DNA from: VBAT01 sp036520835
GTDB taxonomy: Bacteria > Bacteroidota > Bacteroidia > Chitinophagales > Chitinophagaceae
NCBI GenBank assembly: GCA_036520835.1
Contig: DATDIX010000081.1
Location: 10,700-74,699, forward strand
Direction of reading: 5' to 3'
DNA: 64,000 nt
Under the pieces are notes generated by a model. That model was given only the letters and a program-made list of their open reading frames with translations, searched no databases and was not told the origin of the DNA. Positions 1-9,063 of this stretch are shown here, in pieces (the stretch's first letter is position 1; the number at the start of each line of letters is the position of its first letter). The position numbers and the translations under genes were made by a program.

Positions 1-1
1 T

Positions 2-1810
2 GAGTTATCTTCTTTGAAATTTGAGTTTTTAATGAGTTATGACCAGTGGTGGAAAAAAAATGACTGGGCAAAAGAATGGGGCAACAATGGCCCCCGCTGT
101 TACGTAATGCTTGCCCCTAATGTTTCAATTGATAAAGTAAATGCTAAGATCAAAGATTATATTAAAACCAAGAATAAAGAAAGTAACGTCGATTTATTCC
201 TTCAAAACTATGGCGAATCCTATCTCTACTCAAACTGGGAGAATGGAAAACAAAATGGCGGGCGCATTGAGTATGTGCGGATATTTTCGATCGTGGCCAT
301 TATAATTCTGATTATTGCCTGTATCAATTTTATGAATCTTGCTACGGCACGTTCGCTGAGAAGAGCAAGAGAGATCGGCGTACGTAAAGTGGTGGGTGCC
401 GGTAAAAGGCAATTGATCGGCCAGTTCATCGGGGAATCAGTGTTTGTTTCTTTCCTTGCATTGTGCCTTTCACTGGCAATTGTTGCATTATTGCTTCCCG
501 GGTTCAATGAGCTGACGGAAAAACATCTTGCTATTAATTTTGGCGATCCTTCATTTTGGCTCCTGCTTCTTGGGCTCACGATAGTCACGGGGATTATCTC
601 CGGTTCTTACCCGGCATTATTCATGTCCTCGTTAAGGCCGATAGTGGTATTGAAGGGTATTCTTAAGTTTAAAGCAGGCGCTACTTATTTCAGAAAAGGG
701 CTTGTTGTATTTCAATTTGCGCTGTCGATTGTGTTAATACTTGGGATGATAGTTATCTACCGCCAGATTGATTATATCCATAACAAGAACCTCGGTTTTG
801 CAAAAGAGGACCTGTTGTATATGCCGCTGGAAGGTGATTTGCAAAAGACATATATGACGTTTAAAGAAGAATTGTCTAAACAACCGGGTATCAAATCTGT
901 TACCAGCGCACAAAGCAGCCCGCTGGAAGTAGGCAGTTCGACACAGGGTGTACGCTGGCCGGGAAAAGATACAACCCAACTGATTTTATTCAGCACCAAC
1001 CCTATCACCTATGATTATGTAAAAACAATGGGAATACAATTGGTGGCCGGAAGAGATTTCGATCCCGGCTATGGACTTGATTCAATGGGCTACCTGGTTA
1101 ATGAAGCGGCAGCAAGGAAAATAGGTTATAAGGACCCGGTTGGAAAGGAATTAACCATGTGGGGAGATAAAGGAACGATCGTTGGCCTAATGAAGGATTA
1201 TCATCATAACTCATTAAAAGTACCGATAGAGCCACTCATACTCCGCTTGTTTAAGAAAAGCTGGAACAGCTATTGGGGAAATGTTATTATCAGGACCGAA
1301 AAGGGAAAAACAAAAGAAGCGATAGCCAGTATGGAAAAAGTGTATAAGCAATTCAATCCCGGTTTTCCGTTCAAATATTTTTTCACGGATGAGGAAATGG
1401 GAAAAAATTATAAGGCGGAACATACAGTAAGCAAGTTGTCACGGTATTTCGCATTTCTTGCCATATTTATTTCCTGCCTGGGTTTGTTTGGCCTGGTTAC
1501 ATTTACTGCGGAGCAAAGGACAAAAGAAATAGGGATCCGAAAAGTACTCGGGGCGTCGGTGCCTGGCATCATAGGAATGCTTTCCAAAGATTTTTTAAAA
1601 CTGGTTTTGATCGCTGCGGTCATTGCATTTCCCGTTGCCTGGTGGTTCATGCATAAATGGCTGGGCGATTATGAGTATCGTGTCAATATTGGTTGGTGGG
1701 TGTTTCCTGTGACCGGCGTGGTTGCCATGCTGATCGCATTACTGACTATCAGCTTTCAATCCATTAAAGCAGCTGTTGCAAATCCAGTAAAGTCATTGCG
1801 AACCGAATAA
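2..1810 (+). CDS. MacB/FtsX-type ABC transporter permease, 5'-truncated by window edge
   Basis: The frame is open to the left edge of the window, so the true start lies upstream; about 600 residues are visible. What remains begins in the first periplasmic (MacB_PCD-like) domain. It continues through the first FtsX membrane unit, which carries the cytoplasmic motif RRAREIGVRKVVGAG near residue 115, then a second periplasmic domain and a second FtsX unit with EQRTKEIGIRKVLGA. It ends in the ANPVKSLRTE tail shared by this array. Such proteins form the membrane part of type VII-like (MacB/LolCE) ABC systems, which move or extract envelope substrates rather than importing solutes. The next permease starts 11 bp downstream, so the genes are probably cotranscribed. 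The substrate cannot be inferred. Confidence 0.9.
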   Translation, partial: ELSSLKFEFLMSYDQWWKKNDWAKEWGNNGPRCYVMLAPNVSIDKVNAKIKDYIKTKNKESNVDLFLQNYGESYLYSNWENGKQNGGRIEYVRIFSIVAIIILIIACINFMNLATARSLRRAREIGVRKVVGAGKRQLIGQFIGESVFVSFLALCLSLAIVALLLPGFNELTEKHLAINFGDPSFWLLLLGLTIVTGIISGSYPALFMSSLRPIVVLKGILKFKAGATYFRKGLVVFQFALSIVLILGMIVIYRQIDYIHNKNLGFAKEDLLYMPLEGDLQKTYMTFKEELSKQPGIKSVTSAQSSPLEVGSSTQGVRWPGKDTTQLILFSTNPITYDYVKTMGIQLVAGRDFDPGYGLDSMGYLVNEAAARKIGYKDPVGKELTMWGDKGTIVGLMKDYHHNSLKVPIEPLILRLFKKSWNSYWGNVIIRTEKGKTKEAIASMEKVYKQFNPGFPFKYFFTDEEMGKNYKAEHTVSKLSRYFAFLAIFISCLGLFGLVTFTAEQRTKEIGIRKVLGASVPGIIGMLSKDFLKLVLIAAVIAFPVAWWFMHKWLGDYEYRVNIGWWVFPVTGVVAMLIALLTISFQSIKAAVANPVKSLRTE

Positions 1811-1821
1811 AAACAATAATC

Positions 1822-4194
1822 ATGTTTAAAAGCTTCTACAAAATTGTTTTCCGCAATATGTGGCGCTACAAAGGCTACACATTGCTTAACATTATTGGTA
1901 TGGCCATTGGCATAGCCGCTATTGTCTGGGGCTACCAGACATACCGGTACAGTTTCAGCTTTGATAATTTTCATACCGACAGGGATAAAGTTTACAGGGC
2001 ACTTTCTTATAAAGAAGGGGCCAATGGTGTGAAAGGCGTTTTCCCAATGGCGGCTGTAAAGCAGGCGCAGAATGATTTTTCAGGAATTGAAGAGGCCGTC
2101 CGGTATCTCTCCCGGGGATTAAGCGTAAAGTATGATAAGAACGAGCCATTTGCCGAAAGGGCCTATTTTACTGACCCTGCTTTTTTTGAGCTGTTTAATT
2201 TTCCGCTGCTGGAGGGCTCAAATAATATTGCAGATGAGAATGCCGTGCTGATCACCGAAAGAACTGCAAAAAAGTATTTTGGCAACAAGGACCCGCTGGG
2301 AAAATCATTGATCTTTTACTCAGGGGACAGCTATGCATTGCCGCTTACGGTGACTGGCGTACTGAAAGACGTGCCAATAAATTCAACTATTCAATTTGAT
2401 TTCATCACAAATTTTGAAAATTTTCGGAGAGGCAACGGTTCAAAGGTTGCTCCCGACGACTGGACATTGATGATGGATGCTGCGTTTTTTAAAATCCCCA
2501 ACCCGGCTGATGCACAAAGACTGGCTAAAGAGTTTGATAAATACATTCCCATTCAGCAAAAAGCAAGGGAGGATTGGAAGACAGCCGGATTCAAACTGAT
2601 TACTATAAATGAAAATGCTGCGTTATCGGATATGAGCAATAATAATCTCGGCCAGAGACCCGAGGATTCCGCAACGTATGGGCCATTCATTCTTGCTTTA
2701 TTGATCTTTCTGTCTGCCTGCCTCAACTTTTCCAATACTACTGTTTCCCGGGCAAACAGGCGATTAAAAGAAATGGGCATGCGAAAAGTAATGGGCAGTT
2801 CACAGCGCCGGTTAATTTTCCAGATGTTGATCGAATGTGGCTTTGTTGTTGTGCTGGCTGTATTGTTATCAGCCTTATTGAATTACTGGTGGTTTCCTGC
2901 ATTTAACCAAATGTTCAATGGCCTGAAAGTAACAGCTGATTATTTTAATGATATTAACCTGCTTCTCTTTATTGCGGCCGCTGTTGTCATCACCACTTTA
3001 CTGGCAGGTGCCTACCCGGCATTTTATATCAGCCGGTTCAATCCCTCCACTATATTCCGCGGCACGGTAAAGTTTGGCGGCACAAACCTGTTTTCAAGAA
3101 TTATGCTGGGTCTGCAGGTATCTATTGCTATGATCACCGTAATAGCCGGAATTGGGTTTGCCCGCAATGCTGAATTTCAAAAGAACTATGATTACGGTTA
3201 TAATATCGAAAACACTATTGGGGTTATTGTTTTCGACACCACTTCCTATCCTGCTTTCAGGAATGAAATAGCGGGAATACCACAGGTAACCGCTTTAGCA
3301 GGTACACGAAATCATATTGGGTATGGCAGCCGGAATGTAGTGGCCGAAGCCGAAGGGAAAAAAGGGGAAACAAATTACCTGGAAGTGGGAAGAGATTATA
3401 TAAAAACAATGAACCTCAAAATGGCCGAGGGCAGGGAGTTTGATGCCCAAATGGAAGGAGATTATACCCACTCAATTTTAATTACACAAAACCTGGCAGC
3501 TAATTATGGCTGGAAAGATAAAGAGGCCCTCGGTAAAAAGATCTTTATTGACAGTATGCATTATTCAGTAGTGGGGGTACTGAAAGATTTTCACCTTGAC
3601 GAGTTATTTGAGCCTCTTGAACCGGTAGTATTAAAACTGACAAAGGAAAACAGGTACCAGTTCCTGGTTATCCAATCAAAGACTTCAGACCTGGAAACAG
3701 TCTTTTCCAAAACAAAAGATGCCTGGAAAAAAATATTTCCCATGAAACCCTTTGCCGGGTTTTACCAGAATGAAATAAAAGCCGAGGCCTACCAGGTAAC
3801 AAAAAGCATCGCCAGGATATTTACCTGGTTTGCCATTATTTCAATTTTACTTACGACAACCGGGTTGTTTGCGTTGGTTTCGCTTACCGTACTTAAAAAA
3901 ACAAAAGAGATAGCCCTGCGAAAAGTAGTGGGTGCAAAACCGGGAGATATACTTGTCCTGATCAACCGCGGGTATTTCTGGATCTTTTTACTGGCATCAG
4001 CTATTGGTTGTTACGGTGGTTATGCACTCACCAAACTTTTACTGGACATGATATTCGGGGTGAATGCGGGTATTGCAATGTCTACGCTGATCAATTCGAT
4101 TATTGTATTATTTGTTATTGCCGGCATTACATCAGGTATAAAAGTATGGCAGGCGATAAGGTCAAACCCGGCTAAAAATTTAAGATCTGAATAA
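1822..4194 (+). CDS. MacB/FtsX-type ABC transporter permease (two-unit, 790 aa)
   Basis: Full-length permease with the array's usual plan: an N-terminal membrane helix (about residues 20-40), a periplasmic domain, an FtsX unit near residues 285-430, a second periplasmic domain and a C-terminal FtsX unit near 670-785. The cytoplasmic coupling motif is present twice, as RRLKEMGMRKVMGSS and KKTKEIALRKVVGAK. It is the most divergent of the seven: both motifs deviate from the REIGVRKV consensus, and the tail is RSNPAKNLRSE rather than ANPVKSLRTE. The start is the only ATG that gives the conserved N-terminal FRNMWRYKGYTLLN segment. It lies 11 bp after the preceding permease and 11 bp before the next. 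It probably pairs with the ATPase at 16544 or one outside the window (inference). Confidence 0.93.
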   Translation: MFKSFYKIVFRNMWRYKGYTLLNIIGMAIGIAAIVWGYQTYRYSFSFDNFHTDRDKVYRALSYKEGANGVKGVFPMAAVKQAQNDFSGIEEAVRYLSRGLSVKYDKNEPFAERAYFTDPAFFELFNFPLLEGSNNIADENAVLITERTAKKYFGNKDPLGKSLIFYSGDSYALPLTVTGVLKDVPINSTIQFDFITNFENFRRGNGSKVAPDDWTLMMDAAFFKIPNPADAQRLAKEFDKYIPIQQKAREDWKTAGFKLITINENAALSDMSNNNLGQRPEDSATYGPFILALLIFLSACLNFSNTTVSRANRRLKEMGMRKVMGSSQRRLIFQMLIECGFVVVLAVLLSALLNYWWFPAFNQMFNGLKVTADYFNDINLLLFIAAAVVITTLLAGAYPAFYISRFNPSTIFRGTVKFGGTNLFSRIMLGLQVSIAMITVIAGIGFARNAEFQKNYDYGYNIENTIGVIVFDTTSYPAFRNEIAGIPQVTALAGTRNHIGYGSRNVVAEAEGKKGETNYLEVGRDYIKTMNLKMAEGREFDAQMEGDYTHSILITQNLAANYGWKDKEALGKKIFIDSMHYSVVGVLKDFHLDELFEPLEPVVLKLTKENRYQFLVIQSKTSDLETVFSKTKDAWKKIFPMKPFAGFYQNEIKAEAYQVTKSIARIFTWFAIISILLTTTGLFALVSLTVLKKTKEIALRKVVGAKPGDILVLINRGYFWIFLLASAIGCYGGYALTKLLLDMIFGVNAGIAMSTLINSIIVLFVIAGITSGIKVWQAIRSNPAKNLRSE

Positions 4195-4205
4195 AACAGG
4201 CAGCC

Positions 4206-6623
4206 ATGATAAAAAATTATTTCAAAGTTGCTGTCCGCTATTTATTGCGGAATAAAGGCTACACAGCTATCAATGTTCTTGGTTTGGCGATCGGCATTAC
4301 CTGCTGCATACTTATCATGCTTTTTGTGCGCAGCGAATGGAGTTATGACAAATTTCATTCAAAGTCTGATCGCCTTTACCGTGCATGGCTTCATGAGCAA
4401 TATGAAGGGCAGGCTTTCACCAATACGGTTACCCCTATTCCATTGGGCCCGGCGCTGCAAACCAACATACCTGAAATAGAATCGAATTGCCGGGTATATG
4501 CTTTCAATACTTTAGTGCAATACAAGGGCAACCGTTTCAACGAACCTGTGAACATGGTTGATTCTAATTTTTTCCGGTTGTTTGATTTTAAAATTGCAGA
4601 AGGTGATCCCGCCCATGCTTTTCCCAACAGTAATTCATTGGTCATTTCTGAGGAGATGGCCAAAAAGTATTTTGGGAAGGAGCAGGCCATTGGGAAAAAT
4701 CTCGAATTGCAATTGGGCGGGGACACAGTTTTATTTACTGTTTCAGCGGTAGCTGAAAAAGCGCCGCCGGAATCCAGCATCCGGTTTGAGATGCTGATCC
4801 CGCATTCTAATGAGCACTATTTGTTTAGTGAAAGAGTAAGAACAAGCGGATGGACACAGGTGTTTGAAGAAACATACCTGCTGGTAAAGGAAGGAAAAAC
4901 CGGAAAAGATGCCGAACAAAAAATTCCTGCTTTGGTGAAACAAATTGCAGGAGAAGATTATAAAGAGGGACAGTACAATATTCACCTGCAACCGATGACG
5001 GATATTCATTTGAATAAAAAACTACCTGCGGGCAATTTGCCGGTCAGTGATCCTGCTTACTCTTACATTATTGGTATCATTGGCATTTTGATCCTGCTGA
5101 TCGCTTGTATCAACTTTGTCACTCTTTCTATAGGCCGTTCGACCACGAGGGCCCTGGAAGTCGGTGTAAGAAAAGTAATGGGAGCCGAAAGGGCTCAACT
5201 GATCCGGCAGTTCTGGGGAGAGGCATTGCTGATGGTTATTGTATCCTTTATTATCGCAGCAGGACTTTCCGTTTTATTTTTAAACCCATTCAACAGTATT
5301 GTCAATAAAGAACTGGTGCTTGCTTTTGACGGCTTCACTATATTGTTCTTTGCAGCCATAATTGTCTTGGTTGGTCTTATTGCCGGAATATACCCGGCTA
5401 TTATCCTGTCCGCATTTGCACCCGTAAAAGTATTGAAAGGCCGTTTGCAATCAGGCCCCGGCATTGGATTGTTTCGTAAAGGGCTTATTGCCGGCCAGTT
5501 TGTTGCTTCCATTATAATGATCATTGGCACCATAGTGATCGGGCAGCAACTTAGTTTCTTACGAAATAAAAATCTTGGATACGATAAAGAGCATGTTGTC
5601 ATTGTTCCTACCAATAAGTCCCGGAAAGAAGGAATTCCTTTAGCAGAACGGTTTAAAGCAGAACTGGCAAAAAATCCGCAGGTCATCAGCCGCGCTGTCA
5701 GCTTGTACAGCTTTTCTGAACCAGGATGGATGAATCTTGGCTATGAAGATGATAAAAAAGTTTACCGCAATTTCAGGATGAATGCCATTGATGCGGATTT
5801 TGTAAGCAGCATGAACCTGCAAATTATCTCCGGCCGGAATTTTTCGAACGACAACCCTGCAGATATCACGAACTCAATGATCGTGAATGAAGCATTGGTA
5901 AAAGAATATGGATGGGCAAACCCCATCGGTCAGAGATTGCCGGGCCTCTATGAACAACAGGTCATCGGCGTGGTAAAAGATTTTCATTTTCAATCGTTGC
6001 ATACTCCCATTCAGCCGCTTGCATTGGTGATGCGTCCTGACTCGATGTTTCGGAGATCCAATGATATAAATGCTCCTTTTGCGACACAACCAAGGATAAA
6101 TGTTCGCTTGAAAGCCGGCAATGTACAGGATCATATTGCGTCCCTGCAGGCTGCATGGAGATCCGTTGCGGGCAGCCAGGAGTTCGAATATAAATTCCTG
6201 GACGATGCATTAGATGCCATGTATAAGAAGGAACAGCACTTTGGCGTAGTCGTTAATTACGCATCTGTTCTCTCCATTTTTATTGCCTGCATGGGTTTAT
6301 TTGGCCTGGCTACCCTGGTAGTTGCAAGAAGAACAAAAGAGATCGGCATCCGCAAAATACTGGGAGCAGATGTAAAGGGTCTTGTGGGGTTATTAGCAAA
6401 AGATTTTATTGTACTGGTGATCGTTGCCGCCCTGGTCGCTTTTCCTGTTGCCTGGTGGGCATTGAATGAATGGCTGGAAGATTTTGCTTATCGCATTTCT
6501 ATAGCCTGGTGGGTGTTTATTGCAGCAGCTGCCATTGCGTTATTGATCGCATTGCTGACGGTAAGTTTCCAGGCGATTAAAGTGGCGGTTGCCAATCCAG
6601 TGAAATCATTGAGAACTGAATAA
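4206..6623 (+). CDS. MacB/FtsX-type ABC transporter permease (two-unit, 805 aa)
   Basis: Complete two-unit FtsX permease. The N-terminus MIKNYFKVAVRYLLRNKGY is followed by membrane helix 1 and a periplasmic MacB_PCD-like domain. The first FtsX unit carries TRALEVGVRKVMGAE and the last carries RRTKEIGIRKILGAD. The tail is ANPVKSLRTE. A membrane helix near residues 430-450 begins the second half, so the protein looks like an internal duplication of a MacB-type permease without the fused ATPase. Its spacer to the next gene (TAA AAGTATAGC ATG) matches the spacer after the next permease almost exactly, evidence of gene duplication within the array. The substrate is unknown. Confidence 0.93.
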   Translation: MIKNYFKVAVRYLLRNKGYTAINVLGLAIGITCCILIMLFVRSEWSYDKFHSKSDRLYRAWLHEQYEGQAFTNTVTPIPLGPALQTNIPEIESNCRVYAFNTLVQYKGNRFNEPVNMVDSNFFRLFDFKIAEGDPAHAFPNSNSLVISEEMAKKYFGKEQAIGKNLELQLGGDTVLFTVSAVAEKAPPESSIRFEMLIPHSNEHYLFSERVRTSGWTQVFEETYLLVKEGKTGKDAEQKIPALVKQIAGEDYKEGQYNIHLQPMTDIHLNKKLPAGNLPVSDPAYSYIIGIIGILILLIACINFVTLSIGRSTTRALEVGVRKVMGAERAQLIRQFWGEALLMVIVSFIIAAGLSVLFLNPFNSIVNKELVLAFDGFTILFFAAIIVLVGLIAGIYPAIILSAFAPVKVLKGRLQSGPGIGLFRKGLIAGQFVASIIMIIGTIVIGQQLSFLRNKNLGYDKEHVVIVPTNKSRKEGIPLAERFKAELAKNPQVISRAVSLYSFSEPGWMNLGYEDDKKVYRNFRMNAIDADFVSSMNLQIISGRNFSNDNPADITNSMIVNEALVKEYGWANPIGQRLPGLYEQQVIGVVKDFHFQSLHTPIQPLALVMRPDSMFRRSNDINAPFATQPRINVRLKAGNVQDHIASLQAAWRSVAGSQEFEYKFLDDALDAMYKKEQHFGVVVNYASVLSIFIACMGLFGLATLVVARRTKEIGIRKILGADVKGLVGLLAKDFIVLVIVAALVAFPVAWWALNEWLEDFAYRISIAWWVFIAAAAIALLIALLTVSFQAIKVAVANPVKSLRTE

Positions 6624-6632
6624 AAGTATAGC

Positions 6633-9053
6633 ATGATAAAAAACTATTTTAAAACAGCATGGAGAAACCTCTGGAAAAACAAAACGTTTTCCGCCATCAA
6701 TATTTTCGGGTTATCAATTGGTATTGCGGCTTTCCTGCTGATTGTGAATTATCTCCGGTTTGAATACAGCTATGATGATGCACATGTGAAAAAGGACAGG
6801 ATATTCCGCGTACCGATGGTCACAAAGGAAAAAGACGGCAAAGAGCAGACCTTTGCATTTACCTACCCGGCCCTGGCTCCTGCCATGAAAAAGGATTTTC
6901 CTGAAGTGGAAGAGGCTGCCCGTTTCCGCAGGCAGGGCGGTATTGTTAAATATGGTGAGCAGAGACTTCTTGAAAATGGAAATGTTTATTATGCTGACCC
7001 TTCCTTATTCAAAATATTTTCTTTCCGTTTTGTCAAAGGAAATGCCGAAACTGCATTTAAGGAATTGAATGACGCGGTGATCACTGCAGAAACAGCCAAA
7101 AAATATTTTGGAAATGAGGATCCCATTGGTAAAGCGCTTCATTACCGGGACGAAGACTATATAGTTAACGCTGTACTTGAAGATATTCCGGCTAATTCAC
7201 ATATCCGGTTCAACATCCTGCTCAACTATGACAAATATATTCAATTGACCCAGGGCGATGCCAATACAAGCTGGGGCTGGTCAGATTTCTATACGTATGT
7301 ATTATTAAGGCCAGGCACCCATGTAAAGACGTTGCAGGCAAAGCTACCGGCATTTGCAGAGCTGCATATAGGTGACAGGATGAAGCAAAGGGGATACACT
7401 GATAATTTTTACTTACAGCCATTGAAAGATATTCACCTCCGCTCCAAATATGATTATGAAATGGCCGGCAATGGTAACCTTACCTATCTTAAATACCTTG
7501 GCATCGCTGCCTTGTTTATTTTATTTATTGCGTGGATCAATTATGTAAATCTTTCAACGGCACATTCACTAGACCGGTCAAAGGAAATTGGCGTGAGAAA
7601 AGTCGTCGGCGCCGGAAAATTCCAGTTGATCCGGCAGTTCCTGGCGGAAACTTTTTTTATGAATTTTATCGCCATCATCATTGGTATTGTGCTATTCAGG
7701 TTCACGCTTCCATATTTTTCAACGCTTGTTCAAAAGGATATCAATAGCCTTTTAGTGGCTGACTGGCGTTTCTGGTTACTGGCGATCATTGTTTTTCTTG
7801 CCGGCACTTTGCTGGCAGGTTTTTATCCTGCATTTGTCTTATCGTCATTCCAGCCGATTTTGGCCATAAAAAGCTCGACAGCCTTTTCAGGAGTAAAAAG
7901 TGGTAAGAATATTTTACGTAAATCACTGGTTGTACTGCAGTTTGTGGCGGCTATTGTGCTGATTGCAGGGGCATTTGGTTTTTATCGCCAGCTGCGTTAT
8001 ATGCAGAACCGTGAACTGGGTGTAAATATTAACCAGACGCTGGTGGTTAATCAAACGGCAAATGTTGACAGCAGCCAGATCCAGTCATTTAAAGCATTCA
8101 TTAATGATATGAAAGCAAACCCGTCGGTCACATCTGTGACGGCTTCTACATCGGTTCCGGGTGGTGAAGTAGGGGGATCATCAGGATTTGTCTTAAAGAA
8201 TTCACAGGCGATCAAACGATGCCGGGTATTTGGAGTTGACAATGAATTTATACCGGCGTATGGCTTAACAGTTCTTGCCGGGAGAAATTTTACCAATGAT
8301 AAACCGGCAGTTGACACAAACTTTGTCGTAAATATTATAGTCAACGAAACCGCGGCAAAGATCTTTGGGTTTATAAACCCAGCTGATATTCTTGGAAAGG
8401 ATATGGACGGCGCAGGTTTTCATTGCAGGGTGATCGGGCTGGTAAAAGATTATCACCAGGAATCTTTGGAACATAGTTTTGATCCTATTGTATTTTACCC
8501 GGAGGAAGAAAGGAATTTTGGAAATTTTTCATTAAAGCTGAATACAAATGATCTTCCGGCACTGATGGAATTTGTAAAGCAGAAATGGACTTCACATTTT
8601 CCCGAAAGCCCGTATAATTTTTTCTTTCTCGACCAGCGTTTCAATGCACAGTACAATAATGATAAATTGTTTGCTACCGTGCTTTGGTTGTTTACTGCTA
8701 TTGCTATTTTAATAGCCTGTTTGGGACTGTTCGGCTTATCGCTTTATACCATAGCAAAACGAAAAAAGGAAATCAGCATACGGAAAGTACTGGGGGCAAC
8801 ATTGCTGCAGGTAATGGGCATGATCACCAAAGATTACCTGAAGCTTGTTTTGTTAGCTGGGGTCATTGCGTTGCCTGTAGCGTATATGCTTGTGAACGGA
8901 TGGCTGAAGAACTATGCTTTTCATATTGACATTGGTTTATGGTTTTTCCTGCTGCCAGTATTATTGATTGTAACAATTGCAGTACTTACTGTTTTGTACC
9001 AGTCATTGAAAGCGGCGGTAGCTAACCCGGTAAAGAATCTGAGAACCGAATAA
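6633..9053 (+). CDS. MacB/FtsX-type ABC transporter permease (two-unit, 806 aa)
   Basis: Complete member of the array. It opens with MIKNYFKTAWRNLWKNK and a first membrane helix, then a periplasmic domain. The first FtsX unit has DRSKEIGVRKVVGAGK; after a second periplasmic domain, the second unit has KRKKEISIRKVLGAT. The tail is ANPVKNLRTE. The glycine of the second coupling motif is replaced by serine (KEISIRKV), a small difference from its neighbours. Spacers of 9-10 bp on each side indicate a single transcript. Role by family: envelope-substrate export or signalling-type ABC permease; the specific substrate is unknown. Confidence 0.93.
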   Translation: MIKNYFKTAWRNLWKNKTFSAINIFGLSIGIAAFLLIVNYLRFEYSYDDAHVKKDRIFRVPMVTKEKDGKEQTFAFTYPALAPAMKKDFPEVEEAARFRRQGGIVKYGEQRLLENGNVYYADPSLFKIFSFRFVKGNAETAFKELNDAVITAETAKKYFGNEDPIGKALHYRDEDYIVNAVLEDIPANSHIRFNILLNYDKYIQLTQGDANTSWGWSDFYTYVLLRPGTHVKTLQAKLPAFAELHIGDRMKQRGYTDNFYLQPLKDIHLRSKYDYEMAGNGNLTYLKYLGIAALFILFIAWINYVNLSTAHSLDRSKEIGVRKVVGAGKFQLIRQFLAETFFMNFIAIIIGIVLFRFTLPYFSTLVQKDINSLLVADWRFWLLAIIVFLAGTLLAGFYPAFVLSSFQPILAIKSSTAFSGVKSGKNILRKSLVVLQFVAAIVLIAGAFGFYRQLRYMQNRELGVNINQTLVVNQTANVDSSQIQSFKAFINDMKANPSVTSVTASTSVPGGEVGGSSGFVLKNSQAIKRCRVFGVDNEFIPAYGLTVLAGRNFTNDKPAVDTNFVVNIIVNETAAKIFGFINPADILGKDMDGAGFHCRVIGLVKDYHQESLEHSFDPIVFYPEEERNFGNFSLKLNTNDLPALMEFVKQKWTSHFPESPYNFFFLDQRFNAQYNNDKLFATVLWLFTAIAILIACLGLFGLSLYTIAKRKKEISIRKVLGATLLQVMGMITKDYLKLVLLAGVIALPVAYMLVNGWLKNYAFHIDIGLWFFLLPVLLIVTIAVLTVLYQSLKAAVANPVKNLRTE

Positions 9054-9063
9054 AAGTATAGCC

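Noticed and set aside
4391..5686. Long antisense frames inside permease genes (also seen in other large genes)
   Set aside because: They are shadows of the sense coding frame with no signal or domain of their own.
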